Assembly (NCBI GenBank): GCA_963576475.1
Contig: OY754978.1
Location: forward strand, 3,273,364 to 3,337,363
Origin: Molanna angustata
Taxonomy: Eukaryota > Arthropoda > Insecta > Trichoptera > Molannidae
Direction: 5' to 3'
Length of the DNA stretch: 64,000 nt
Shown: piece after piece, positions 1 through 10,985 of the stretch
Position numbering within the stretch: the stretch's first letter is position 1
Layout of the letters: each line of letters opens with the position of its first letter
Program-made: the position numbers and the translations under genes
The notes under the pieces: generated by a model
What the model was told of the DNA's origin: nothing
The model's input: only the letters and a program-made list of their open reading frames with translations
The model's database searches: none

Positions 1-1110
1 TCATACAATTTGTGAGGCAGTATAGGTACACTACACAATAAGTACCTACATTATTATAAGGTCTTTGGTACCTACCTACTGGGATTCATAATAGTTTGAT
101 ACTTAATCTCCAAACATACATTCATATATACCGCTGTTTTCATATTCTGGGTAGGAAAAATGACTGACCTCCATACTATCCTATATTGACATATATGTTT
201 TGTATAAAAAACAAAATATCTTAAAATATTTAATAATTTGAATATAAGGGTATAGTTTGGTACGTATTCTTATTATTATAGGTAAAGTCTGATTTTTTTA
301 AAAGTGCCAAAGCTCATAGGGTGACCATGGTGTAAAAGAAGAAAAATATAATGGGATTTTTTTTTATCATTTCATGATATAAAACGGTTGTAACTTGCAC
401 ATGCATATATCTTCAAAACCTTCAAATCTACTCATACCTATACTTACCCCCGGTACTTACCATGCAGCTTAATGGTTCTACATTATTAGGTATTTTCTGC
501 AAATTTTAATGGGCATCTCCTGAGAAAGTAATATTTAAACAATATATTTATTTGATACTTTTTATTAGGAATATAAAAATAATACATTATGAAGTAATTA
601 ATCCTTATAATAATAAACAGTAATATATTATTTTACAAAATAATAAATTATATTATACAAAATATTTACATAATAGTTTATTGAGGCAAACACACATACA
701 TAAATAATATAACTAGGTAACTAATACAAAAAAAATAATGGACACTTATTCTATACTAAGACGGTGATAACACATGTTTAAATAATAATTATATATCGAT
801 ATTAAACTAAAAATAAAATACGTAAGTTAGAAATAAAAAATCATCAATGAAAACAATTCCTAATTTAGAACACATGGTCACCATAAAAAATCAAACGTGC
901 GCTCACTTCGTTAAATAGATACGTACTGTCGGGTTTGTTGATGTTTGTTGTTAAGGACACCAAATGGTGTAAACCAATTAGATTCTACTAATACATGCGT
1001 AAATACTATGCATTTTTTTTGTTTATGTATAGAATTGGCACTTTAAAAAAAATCAGACTTTACATACTATCGCTATCGACAGTTGGATCTCATGTGTTAC
1101 ATGCAACTAG
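1..1110 (+). mobile_element. Hel-A Helitron copy 0, 3' part, split by a MITE
   Basis: Positions 1-282 match the 3' half of the Hel-A copies downstream with clear divergence. The shared 3' end ATCGACAGTTGGA, the hairpin CATGT-GTT-ACATG and the terminus CTAG resume at 1063-1110. The 5' part lies outside the window. It is an older copy than Hel-A 1 and 2 and is split by the 285-1060 element. Confidence 0.75.
285..1060. mobile_element. MITE with TA target duplication
   Basis: Terminal inverted repeats of about 26 bp start AAGTCTGATTTTTTTAAAAG and end with the reverse complement, with an indel in the T run. TA flanks both sides (283-284, 1061-1062). Removing it rejoins the Hel-A sequence around CATACTATCG. 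There is no transposase frame. A TA target duplication and a 776-bp length suit a non-autonomous Tc1/mariner-type element; that assignment is inference. Confidence 0.7.
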
Positions 1111-1225
1111 TTATAAATTAAATTATTTATTAAAGAAATGAAAACACCTAGTTTTAGGTAATCCACAAATGAGAGTGACTTTAATTAAATTAAATATTAA
1201 TTAGGTGGAATTAATTAAGTCATAA

Positions 1226-2274
1226 TCCAACTGTCGATTTGTTCAGGAGAACTTTGTTCTCTTAACATATCGACAATGTATCAAGCCAGAATACGCGAGA
1301 ATTGTATGGAGAGGTCTACTTTTTTCACGGCTTTTCCAACTTTGAAGTCAAAAAACACCAACTTAGAGGCTTCGCAGCATATATGTTCCATACACGGATT
1401 TACTCAGAATTCGGAGTAGAACATTTCGTGTGTCTGTGTGTGTGTGTGTCTGTGTGTCTGTGTGTGTGTCTGTGTGTCTGTGTGTGTGTGTGTCTGTGTG
1501 TCCGTCCCCCCCTTATAACTTTTGATCCGCTCAACTTACAGAGCCTAAAATTTCAGAATATATAAACAGTTACAGGCCTACAAAACTTTTATACTCGGAA
1601 TTTTGAATTTTTGTTTCAGTCAGGGGTTATCAACTTTTGAATTTTTATTTTATTTTTCCATATATCTCAGAAACCATAAACGCTAGAACGCTGAAAATTG
1701 GTACAAACATAGTAAAATACAAAATCTCAAATTATTTTTTTCAAAAAAATTCCAGGGTTTCTCAAACATTTTTTATTAAGAAAAATATTTTTTTTATGAT
1801 AAATTTATGAGTTTAACTGCCTATATTTCCAAAACTTTTACAATTATCGAAAAAAGCCGAAACACCCCAACTAGATAATTTAATTTTCTATAATAAATAT
1901 TAACATTGTAGTAGAAGATCTCAATTTTTTTTTAACAATTTTTTTAAAAATTGAATTTAGTGACGACATCGCTTCATACATTTTGTATGGCAGTCGCCTA
2001 TACACAATATGTAAGAAGACTTAATAGTTTGATACGTCATCTCCAAACATACATACATACCATCATGCTATTTGCATATTCTGGGTAGGAAAAAGGATCT
2101 TCCTCCATACTATCCTATCTTGACATACATACCTACATATGTTGTATAGAAAACAAAATATCTGAAAATATTCAATAATAATATGTATCTATGGGTTTAT
2201 AGTTTGGTACATATTCTTCAACTATACATACTATCGCTATCGACAGTTGGATCTCATGTGTTACATGCAACTAG
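1226..2274 (+). mobile_element. Hel-A non-autonomous Helitron copy 1
   Basis: Starts TCCAACTGTCGAT and ends CTAG, inserted between A and T without target duplication, as expected for Helitrons. A short hairpin CATGT-GTT-ACATG lies just before the CTAG. The 5' 13 bp are the reverse complement of ATCGACAGTTGGA near the 3' end. A 5' hairpin occupies 1232-1275. A (TGTG/TC)n tract lies near 1428-1502. The 87-codon open frame at 1302-1565 runs through that tract and I do not regard it as a gene. No Rep/helicase is encoded. Confidence 0.85.
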
Positions 2275-2319
2275 TAACTAGAATACCCCGGCTCCCTTAT
2301 ATTCACTCTATCCACATTA

Positions 2320-3368
2320 TCCAACTGTCGATTTGTTCAGGAGAACTTTGTTCTCTTAACATATCGACAATGTATCAAGCCAGAATACGCGAGAATTGTA
2401 TGGAGAGGTCTACTTTTTTCACGGCTTTTCCAACTTTGAAGTCAAAAAACACCAACTTAGAGGCTTCGCAGCATATATGTTCCATACACGGATTTACTCA
2501 GAATTCGGAGTAGAACATTTCGTGTGTCTGTGTGTGTGTGTGTCTGTGTGTCTGTGTGTGTGTCTGTGTGTCTGTGTGTGTGTGTGTCTGTGTGTCCGTC
2601 CCCCCCTTATAACTTTTGATCCGCTCAACTTACAGAGCCTAAAATTTCAGAATATATAAACAGTTACAGGCCTACAAAACTTTTATACTCGGAATTTTGA
2701 ATTTTTGTTTCAGTCAGGGGTTATCAACTTTTGAATTTTTATTTTATTTTTCCATATATCTCAGAAACCATAAACGCTAGAACGCTGAAAATTGGTACAA
2801 ACATAGTAAAATACAAAATCTCAAATTATTTTTTTCAAAAAAATTCCAGGGTTTCTCAAACATTTTTTATTAAGAAAAATATTTTTTTTATGATAAATTT
2901 ATGAGTTTAACTGCCTATATTTCCAAAACTTTTACAATTATCGAAAAAAGCCGAAACACCCCAACTAGATAATTTAATTTTCTATAATAAATATTAACAT
3001 TGTAGTAGAAGATCTCAATTTTTTTTTAACAATTTTTTTAAAAATTGAATTTAGTGACGACATCGCTTCATACATTTTGTATGGCAGTCGCCTATACACA
3101 ATATGTAAGAAGACTTAATAGTTTGATACGTCATCTCCAAACATACATACATACCATCATGCTATTTGCATATTCTGGGTAGGAAAAAGGATCTTCCTCC
3201 ATACTATCCTATCTTGACATACATACCTACATATGTTGTATAGAAAACAAAATATCTGAAAATATTCAATAATAATATGTATCTATGGGTTTATAGTTTG
3301 GTACATATTCTTCAACTATACATACTATCGCTATCGACAGTTGGATCTCATGTGTTACATGCAACTAG
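2320..3368 (+). mobile_element. Hel-A non-autonomous Helitron copy 2
   Basis: Same ends and same 1,049-bp length as copy 1. I found no difference between the two by eye, even in the variable TG tract. The 45 bp between them is not related to the sequence before copy 1, so this is not a simple tandem duplication of element plus flank. The target is again A|T. Confidence 0.85.
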
Positions 3369-4900
3369 TATTATATTCTATACGAGGACTTCTATATTTA
3401 TATGCGGATGTTTATTCAGTTTGAGTCTTGCATCTTAGGATTCCGGCTATATTCGGTGAAAGCGCTTAGGCTTATTTATGTCATTCGCATTTGTGGATTT
3501 TATCAAAATTATGTGTTATTAATTTATTTTTATAATAGTTTAAATTTAAAGTGGATTTTAATGACACATTTATATAGCAGTAAAAGAGTTTGCTTTTCGA
3601 AATTTAAGGCCCTTGTATACCCTGGGTATGCGGATGTACGCAAAAATGCACATTAAATTACCTTCTAATCCAACTGTCGATTTGTTCAGGAGAACTTTGT
3701 TCTCTTAACATATCGACAATGTATCAAGCCAGAATACGCGAGAATTGTATGGAGAGGTCTACTTTTTTCATGGCTTTTCCAACTTTGAAGTCAAAAAACA
3801 CCAACTTAGAGGCTTCGCAGCATATATGTTCCATACACGGATTTACTCAGAATTCGGAGTAGAACATTTCGTGTGTCTGTGTGTGTGTGTGTCTGTGTGT
3901 GTGTGTCTGTGTGTCTGTGTGTCCGTCCCCCCCTTATAACTTTTGATCCGCTCAATTTACAGAGCCTAAAATTTCAGAATATATAAACAGTTATAGGCCT
4001 ACAAAACTTTTATACTCGGAATTTTGAATTTTTGTTTCAGTCAGGGGTTATCAACTTTTGAATTTTTATTTTATTTTTCCATATATCTCAGAAACCATAA
4101 ACGCTAGAACGCTGAAAATTGGTACAAACATAGACAAATACAAAATCTCAAATTAGTTTTTTCAAAAAAATTCCAGGGTTTCTCAAACATTTTTTATTAA
4201 GAAAAATATTTTTTTTATGATAAATTTATGAGTTTAACTGCCTATATTTCCAAAACTTTTACAATTATCGAAAAAAGCCGAAACACCCCAACTAGATAAT
4301 TTAATTTTCTATAAAAAATATAAACATTGTAGTAGAAGATCTCAATTTTTTTTTAACAATTTTTTTAAAAATTGAATTTAGTGACGACATCGCTTCATAC
4401 ATTTTGTATGGCAGTCGCCTATACACAATATGTAAGAAGACTTAATAGTTTGTTACTTCATCTCCAAACATACATACATACCATCATGCAATTTGCATAT
4501 TCTGGGTAGGAAAAAGGATCTTCCTCCATACTATCCTATCTTGACATACATACCTACATATGTTGTATAGAAAACAAAATATCTGAAAATATTCAATAAT
4601 TTGTATCAATGGGTTTATAGTTTGGTACATATTCTTCAACTATACATACTATCGCTATCGACAGTTGGATCTCATGTGTTACATGCAACTAGTGTATAAA
4701 ACACGAAAAATATTGTATATCACCTGATATGTGATATACAACATACTATCGTTCAAATAAGGTAAAATTTAGATTTTTTTAAATACCAAGAATAGTTATT
4801 TAAATATTATAATAATAAAAAACTCAGCCGGTAGATTTTCATTTTCTCTTTCGATTGAAGTAAATATCTACTTCAAAGGCCTTGTAGTTTTTTTTAATTA
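3369..4900 (+). repeat. Repeat X, interrupted by Hel-A copy 3
   Basis: Parts at about 3560-3668 and 4693-4880 match, in inverse orientation, the continuous stretch 48780-49040. Shared landmarks are GTATATCACC, GGTAAAATTTAGAT and CGGTAGATTTT. The Helitron at 3669-4692 splits it exactly between A and T. The part at 3369-3560 has no partner that I could find. No coding potential is seen; the element type is unknown. Confidence 0.65.
3669..4692 (+). mobile_element. Hel-A non-autonomous Helitron copy 3
   Basis: Full-length copy of 1,024 bp with the same ends (TCCAACTGTCGAT, CTAG) and the same 3' hairpin. It has a shorter TG tract and scattered substitutions relative to copies 1 and 2. The empty site is preserved in the inverse copy of repeat X, between 48975 and 48976. 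Confidence 0.85.
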
Positions 4901-5469
4901 CTTACAATAAAAAAAATAAAAAAGGGTTTTGAGTGAGACTGGTCTTGAGAGTCCATCTTGAGTGAGAAAAATGGTATTAGAGATACAAAAGTCACTGAGG
5001 TTCAGGTTCGTCTCAAAACCGGTCTAGATATCCAGCTGTCTTGAGCACGGTCTCAAAGAAAGGGAAGGACAGTGTGTTTCTAAAATAAATACCATAAGTA
5101 TATAACTCCAAAACTACGTGTCATAGGACATAGACAAATAAATATTTTATTTGCTTAAAGAGTGCATAAAATCGAAGTGAATGACGGATAATTCTTTTTA
5201 TATTCAAGTCAGGTTTGTTCTTAAAATGCAAAAAAAAATCAACAAATTTGGGGTTTCCGATATTTTGAATCACATATAAACCATTTTTAACGCACAGCAT
5301 TGTTACTCTTACTAACGAGTAACTCCATAATGTGTTAGGCGGTTTTAATATTCATGTTTTCAGTCACTAGTTTTGGGTTATATGTCCTCCTAAAACTAAT
5401 TTGTACCTATTAATAGAAGTGTAGAATAAAAACAAAGGCATGGATAAAACTAATGCTAACTGATTTTCA
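4901..5469. other. AT-rich sequence, nothing recognised
   Basis: Contains a short stretch rich in GGTCTTGAG/GTCTCAAA words near 4930-5060. Similar GTCTTG-rich words recur near 41400, 45670 and 46150. I see no coding frame or element boundary. Confidence 0.4.
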
Positions 5470-5637
5470 CTGTCAGTATGTCACTAGTCACTTGTGTCAC
5501 GGATGTCAATGTTACTGTCACTAATGTCACGCAAGTTAATGTTACTGTCACTAATGTCACGGATGTCAATGTTACTGTCACTAATGTCACGAATGTCAAT
5601 GTTACTGTCACTAATGTCATTGTCACTAATGTATGTA
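5470..5637. repeat. Tandem repeat, about 30-bp unit, TGTCAC-rich
   Basis: Units such as GTCACTAATGTCACGGATGT followed by CAATGTTACT repeat about five times with variants. Because the unit length is a multiple of three, open frames arise on both strands (5456-5815 minus, 5478-5693 plus). These are repeat artefacts, not genes. Confidence 0.85.
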
Positions 5638-5927
5638 TGTATATTTTATTTAAATGTAAAAAAATAAATGCATTTTCTTTACATCTCGTATAAACAAAAA
5701 GAATACATATTGACAAGTTGAAAAAATAACAAATTTCCAGAATATGAATTATATAAAAACAACAAATAACAAGAAAATATTCCAATTTACACAAAAATAC
5801 AAAAGAAGCACACAATATATTAAAATAAATTTTCCTTTATGTATTCAACACCTAGGCGACGAAAAGCGGCAAGAGCAGATGCTTCCTTCACACATTATTT
5901 AAATAATGTGTATTACAAAACCTTTGT

Positions 5928-6196
5928 CATCATCAGCAATGGCGCTACAGCCCGGTGTGGGCCTTGGCCTCCTCAAGAAACTGCCTCCATCCCGCCCTGC
6001 CGACAACAAGTCTCCTCCAATTTGTCTGTCCGATCGCTCTTATATCTCCCTCGATGTCGTCCAGCCATCTCATCCTAGGTCTCCCTCTGCTTCTTCTTCC
6101 TTCAGGACAGGTGTCCAATACTTTTTTTGGGACCCGACTATCCTCCATTCTACAAACGTGTCCGAGCCAAAGTAGACGTTGTATTTTGATGTATTG
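5928..6196 (-). mobile_element. 5'-truncated RTE-like LINE, C-terminal fragment
   Basis: A 67-codon minus frame at 5945-6148 contains GRRSRGRPRMRWLDDIEGDI and ends WRQFLEEAKAHTGL. This is the typical C-terminal stretch of insect endonuclease/reverse-transcriptase LINEs. The 3' tail is TGATGATG on the minus strand, as in RTE elements. A 13-bp target duplication ACAAAACCTTTGT flanks it at 5915-5927 and 6197-6209. It is dead, encoding only the last part of the ORF. Confidence 0.85.
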
Positions 6197-6271
6197 ACAA
6201 AACCTTTGTAATACATATTATTTTGTGTACCTGCCAGGTTAGTCTGAGGCAGTCTAAAGTCCCTCCGACTT

Positions 6272-6515
6272 AATGTCACGAATGTCAATGTCACTGTCAC
6301 GAATGTCAATGTAACTATCACGAATGTCAATGTTACTGTCACGAATGTCAATGTTACTGTCACGAATGTCAATGTTACTGTCACGAATGTCAATGTTACT
6401 GTCACGAATGTCTCTAACACTAATGCTAATGTCACGAACGTCACTGTCACGAATGTCTCTATCACTAATACTAATGTCACTAGTGTCACGAATGTCACTG
6501 TCACTAATGCTATCT
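6272..6515. repeat. Tandem repeat, 21-bp unit, TGTCAC-rich
   Basis: The unit GTCACGAATGTCAATGTTACT recurs, then degenerates into shorter GTCAC variants after 6400. Same word family as 5470-5637, from which it is separated by the LINE. Open frames here (6070-6588 minus, 6324-6569 plus) come from the repeat. Confidence 0.85.
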
Positions 6516-8029
6516 GAATTTTTACTTGTAGGTAGGAAACACAGTTTCGATATTCGACGATTTCCATAATTAATGTTTTTTTTATCATTGATATATAGAT
6601 AGTTATAGCTTATAACTTATGAGTTACTATTACATACTTATCTTCTATGTACTTATATACGGATTATCTTCTAAGTACGTACCTATACCTACCAATTATC
6701 TCATATCTCTTAGTGCAGTGGTTTATTTTAGGTTGTTAAATTGTGTTGATTATTTCAATACATAATTATTATCATCATCTTTAGATAACAAATTTAAGAC
6801 ATGATATAAGAAAAAGTAACGGCCAGCTTGTACACTATTTATTTAGACAATTTTATCAAGTAAACACATAGCTAAAATAAGTATTGTTTTCGCCAAATAC
6901 GTTTTTCAAAAAAATGTGTGTATACATATATAAATTGCTTTTGCCCTTTTTTTGAACGCCCCCATTCTCTCTTTTTGTATCAGCAATTTGTTTTTTTTTC
7001 TATTTGCAATGGTATCATGATACAGTCTGTTAGTTTTTTTCAATACATATCTAGATATAAATTATAAATTAGTTGCTTTTTTACATTCCCCCATTCAACA
7101 TAATATCTATCGCAATTCTCGTTTTGGTATGTGTGCCGGATATTTTGGTTTCGACTCGTAGCAAAGAAGATTATTAAACATAATGTCTATCGCAATCCTT
7201 GAAAAAAAAATGCAAGCACGACACATGCGCGTATTTACACATACCAGTCTCATCTAACCTAAAAAGGCCTAAAATTCAGAATGTGTGGCGTTACCTCTCT
7301 GCTGAACTATGTGAGATGTTATTTCTGAAAATATGTTGAATTTATTAAATTGTTGTTATATATTTTTGATCTAATAATAATGATAATAATGAACTTTTTG
7401 ATCTAATAATTATAATAAAAATGAAAATTATTTTTTAAAAACCAATAAGTATTTTTTTTAATTATTTTTATGATAAATAAATATCAAGTGTGATAAAATA
7501 ATTACTATGAACCTGAATTCTGATTAGAATATCTAGAAATAAGATTTTTCAACGAAATTCTAGTTATTACATCAACATATACCTATACCTATTATATGAT
7601 GTAATATCTTTCTCAGAATAAGCAGGTACTTAGTACTTACCTACCTACCTGTTAAAACATAAAAAAATATTCTATTGATAGTTAAGTAGGTACCTATTTG
7701 TTTTTTTTTATTTATTTATATATGTAAACAGTTATTTATTAATTATATAACAATATTAAAATAATCAGAAAATAAAATAATAGTTTTACTAAATGAGGAA
7801 AAACACTTAACACATTGATATGTAAATATACGTATACAAATATATACACTAATATGTAAACCATAATGTCAATCTAATAGAGAAATAGATTTTAACGAGC
7901 TAAGCGAAATCGCAAATAGTTTTATTTGAAGATAACGAAAATTTATTATTTAATTAAAAAAATGACTGGTATATGAAAAAAACACAAAAAAGAGATTCAT
8001 AGATATAAACATTTTAATTGCGTGAGAAC
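6516..8029. other. AT-rich intergenic DNA with one F fragment
   Basis: About 7236-7325 matches the middle of repeat F (landmark GCTGAACTATGTGAGATGTT, minus orientation relative to F). Otherwise only poly-A/T runs and GTAGGTAC words; no gene seen. Confidence 0.5.
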
Positions 8030-8590
8030 CGCATTTTCCAACGCCAACATCATAATATAACCCCCCCGTCTTAGCTGTCGAAACTTTCCGCTAGGATCGC
8101 ACCGTGCCCGGCCGCCATTGGTCAGTTCGAATCGGAACGTAGAACGAGCGGGAAATCGCCCGCGGTACAGAGAGAAAAATAACCATTTGCGCGGGAAAGC
8201 TCGAAACCATAGAAAAACACACACACACACACAAGACAGCTGTCATTATTTTTCGTTGGTGGTTGGTCTCAACTTACTCCACCTGAGGCGAAATCGTCTC
8301 TAAATACAACTCAGTCGGCCGTATATCTTCGGTGTGACAACTATGTGTGACTGTCTGTTTGACGCGATTATATTTTTCTCTCGAATTCGTTTTATATTAT
8401 TACAATAATAATAATTCGTATTTATTTTTTTAGTGATAGTGTATCGTTCGTCGTTTTTATCAGTTCAAGAAACTTTACAACAAAAAAAAACAAGTGTCGA
8501 AGAAAAATAACATTGACGTGTGTTTTTAGACGAACAATTTTTATAAACATAGTTATTAAAAAGTTTATTAAATGTTCATTTGGGTATGTG
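8030..8590 (+). promoter_or_regulatory. CpG-rich promoter-like region with possible first exon
   Basis: The only clearly GC- and CpG-rich stretch in the window. Seen directly: an inverted CCAAT box (ATTGG, 8117-8121); GCGGG and CCCGC arms at 8148-8163; an E2F-like TTTGCGCGGGAAA at 8186-8198; an arthropod-type initiator TCAGTC at 8311-8316. About 260 bp downstream an ATG (8572-8574) runs into a consensus donor GTATGT at 8584. No clear DPE is seen. A host gene start reading right, with a very short first coding segment, is inference; no downstream exon could be identified. The minus frame 7997-8230 resembles nothing I know. Confidence 0.4.
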
Positions 8591-9639
8591 ATACAAATAA
8601 TTGATTAATTAGTTGAATCTTTTAACATGCTATTGATTTCTTTTAATAAATACCTGATTGTTTGATTTATTTGCAATCAAACCGCGACTAGTTTAAAACT
8701 CGTTTTAGGTATATTATTTGAATCAAAATAAAAATGATTTTGCAAGCGCATTCCAATGTTTCTTAGTTACTAAATAACTAATCAATGTACCTTGTTACGT
8801 TTTTGAATAAAAAAAAACTATTTATAAAATATTTTATTATTGCGTAAGTAAAATTTTGTTGAAAATGTTTTGTACCTAGCGTTTATGCTAAATATTTGAC
8901 GTTTGAAAATATAAGCATGTATTACGTATATTTTGCAAGAGTCTTCGTTGGATTCGTGCTACCAAAAGGGTTGATTAAAAAATGTTTGCAAAATCATTAA
9001 CGGTGTAGTACAATTCTATATAGGATAATTTTTAATTTAACATCAGCAGATAATCTGGGATAGGTATAATAATAGAGAAATAAAATATTATATGGATTTA
9101 TTAATTTTGTGGTACATTATAATAAGATTCACTATTTTTTTTTTTATAAATTTATATAAACCATTTGCATTTGTAACCCTTGCTTCCTCCTTCCGTTTCC
9201 GTCATCAGGCATCCATACAAACTTTTGTAAACGTGTCTGAAAAGGTATCACTAAGCTCCGAAACTCCGTAGAGAGGTCAATAAATACTAAGATATAAAAA
9301 AGAAATGAAGCAATACTGCGCTTAAGTGGATTAAATAGTGAATTATGGGAAAACATTTTTTTAGTCATTTAAAACGTAAAAAAAATATTTTAGATTAATT
9401 AGATTTAACTTTTTGATCGTCAGTTCTTGATGGAATTCCATTTAAACTTCTTAAAATTTTTAATAAATAAAAGTAAAAATTTGTGTATAATCAAATCCAA
9501 GCAGATCTACTTGAAAATGTGCTTAGCACGAAACCGGTTGTAGGTTGTAGTTTTAATAAATAGTGGAATTGATTTGAAAAACACGTTTTTTATTTTCATT
9601 TATTAAATTTTTTAGATATTTTAGTTTATTTTGAATTGC
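8591..9639. other. AT-rich DNA; hammerhead-like motif at 9510-9535
   Basis: No coding sequence recognised. At 9510-9535 a TTGAAAA-hairpin-GAAAC motif occurs (GTGC and GCAC arms). It is followed by CCGGTTGTAGG, a sequence also found after the motif at 19401-19425. Confidence 0.35.
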
Positions 9640-9725
9640 TTCTCGGGAAAGTAACATGTAGGTACTATGTCAAATACAAATATAACGCGCCCGATAACAA
9701 GTTGCCACATTCCGGAGACTTAAGA
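9640..9725 (-). mobile_element. SINE-B 3' fragment
   Basis: Reverse complement of the SINE-B 3' half (landmarks AAGTTGCCACATTCCGGAGA and the tail matching TTGACATAGTACCT). The tRNA-like head is missing. Confidence 0.65.
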
Positions 9726-9896
9726 GGACATATAACTCTAAATTTAGTGACTGAAAAAGTAATAAATAAACGTTACGTTCCTATTCCATTTAGTCCAAGT
9801 TTATATTTTATAACGCTGAAATAAGACCTTAAATCTAAAATCTACAATTTTAGAACGTTCCTATTTTAGTTACAATAGTTACTGAATAGGGGGTAT
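9726..9896. repeat. Half copy of the hairpin MITE seen at 29091-29467
   Basis: Shares TTTAGTCCAAG, TTATAACGCTGAAATAAGAC and the end AGTTACTGAATAGGGGG with the right arm of the full element. The left arm is absent. Confidence 0.6.
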
Positions 9897-10478
9897 TGTG
9901 TGAAATTGTATATATAAATGTGTGCAGTATATTAAGTGTTGAGTAAGATTATGAGGATGAAATTTTTAGTCTGATAAATATGGGGGCGCTTAGTAAGAAT
10001 ATTATGTCGAACTCTTGGCAATGCCTATTGTATGTATTAAAGATTTTGTAGATTGTTGCATGTTGAGTATAGTTAGTGTGCTGAGTGGTTAGGTGGAAAA
10101 GAGGAGTGTGTCTAGTTCTACACGGGTAGGGATGTTTATTTTTATTTATTTATTTTATTTTTATTTTTTGAAAGATAAAAGAGCAGGAGAATCAAGATGT
10201 AGTTTTGTCCAGTTATGTATTATAGAAATGAAATGTGACATTACCGGTTTGAGTGTTTGAATAGACAGTTCCAGAATATGTATTAGAATCTTACCTCACT
10301 GTTTAAATTTGAAGAATTTTGCCTGATTCTGAGAATTCATTAGCTTATTTACTAATTATACATATTTGTATTTTATATTTCTTTTGTGTTTATGTTTAAT
10401 TATTTTGCTTTGAAAAACATGTAACCTTAGGCCATATTGAAAAAGTACTGCCTCAGAACAGACTTGTCTAGTGAGGCA
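9897..10478. other. AT-rich DNA, nothing recognised
   Basis: A short inverted repeat (ACTGCCTCA and TGAGGCAGT) lies at about 10448-10482. No gene or element boundary is visible. Confidence 0.4.
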
Positions 10479-10530
10479 GTAAATTTCCATATCTTTATAC
10501 GTCGTAGCTTTACTTTTGTGGCACATTTTA

Positions 10531-10722
10531 ACTAATAAATTAAAATTACAAATTACTTTGTTTACACCACTAATGAGTATTTATAGTTTACTAGTTGCGG
10601 AGCTGACCCGCTCCCTCATAATTATTTGTTCTGATGAGGGAGCGGGTCAGCTCCGCAACTAGTAAACTATAAATACTCATAAGTGGTGTAAACAAAGTAG
10701 TTTGTAATTTTAATTTATTAGT
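10531..10722. repeat. Long hairpin, 89-bp arms, 14-nt loop
   Basis: Arms 10531-10619 and 10634-10722 are inverted repeats with two mismatches. They include the GC-rich core GTTGCGGAGCTGACCCGCTC. A 12-bp direct repeat AGTAAATTTCCA lies at 10479-10490 and 10720-10731, overlapping the right arm end, and could be a target duplication of a slightly larger unit. Probably a fold-back element; class unknown. Confidence 0.8.
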
Positions 10723-10879
10723 AAATTTCCAAATAGGCACAATTGTACATAGTATGTATATATTAAGTCTTTTTAAAAAATAGTTGCTTTTTTGTTATTG
10801 TTATAAATATATGTTGTGTAAATAATGGAAATAAATAATTTCATTTCATATTTTGATATTCTGAATAAAATGCATTTTT

Positions 10880-10985
10880 TAGGTGTGTGGGTATACCAAC
10901 ACACGCATGACATGCATACTTTTATACGTTTGTTCACACCCGAAACACCTATCTCCGGGTACCGTCGTGATGGTGTACCTATATG
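10880..10985 (+). repeat. Diverged F fragment (tail end)
   Basis: GTGTGTGGGTATACCAACAC and GTCGTGATGGTGTA match the 3' half of repeat F in plus orientation. Confidence 0.5.

Noticed and set aside
1302..1565. An 87-codon frame repeated in several Hel-A copies
   Set aside because: It runs into the TG microsatellite, giving a VCVCLCV tail, and lacks any known domain. Its conservation is explained by the copies being recent duplicates of one element.
5456..6588. Threonine/valine-rich frames on both strands
   Set aside because: They are translations of the TGTCAC-rich tandem arrays and part of a LINE tail.
7997..8230. A 77-codon minus frame over the CpG-rich region
   Set aside because: Open because of low stop-codon density in GC-rich sequence and an AC microsatellite; no similarity to a known protein.
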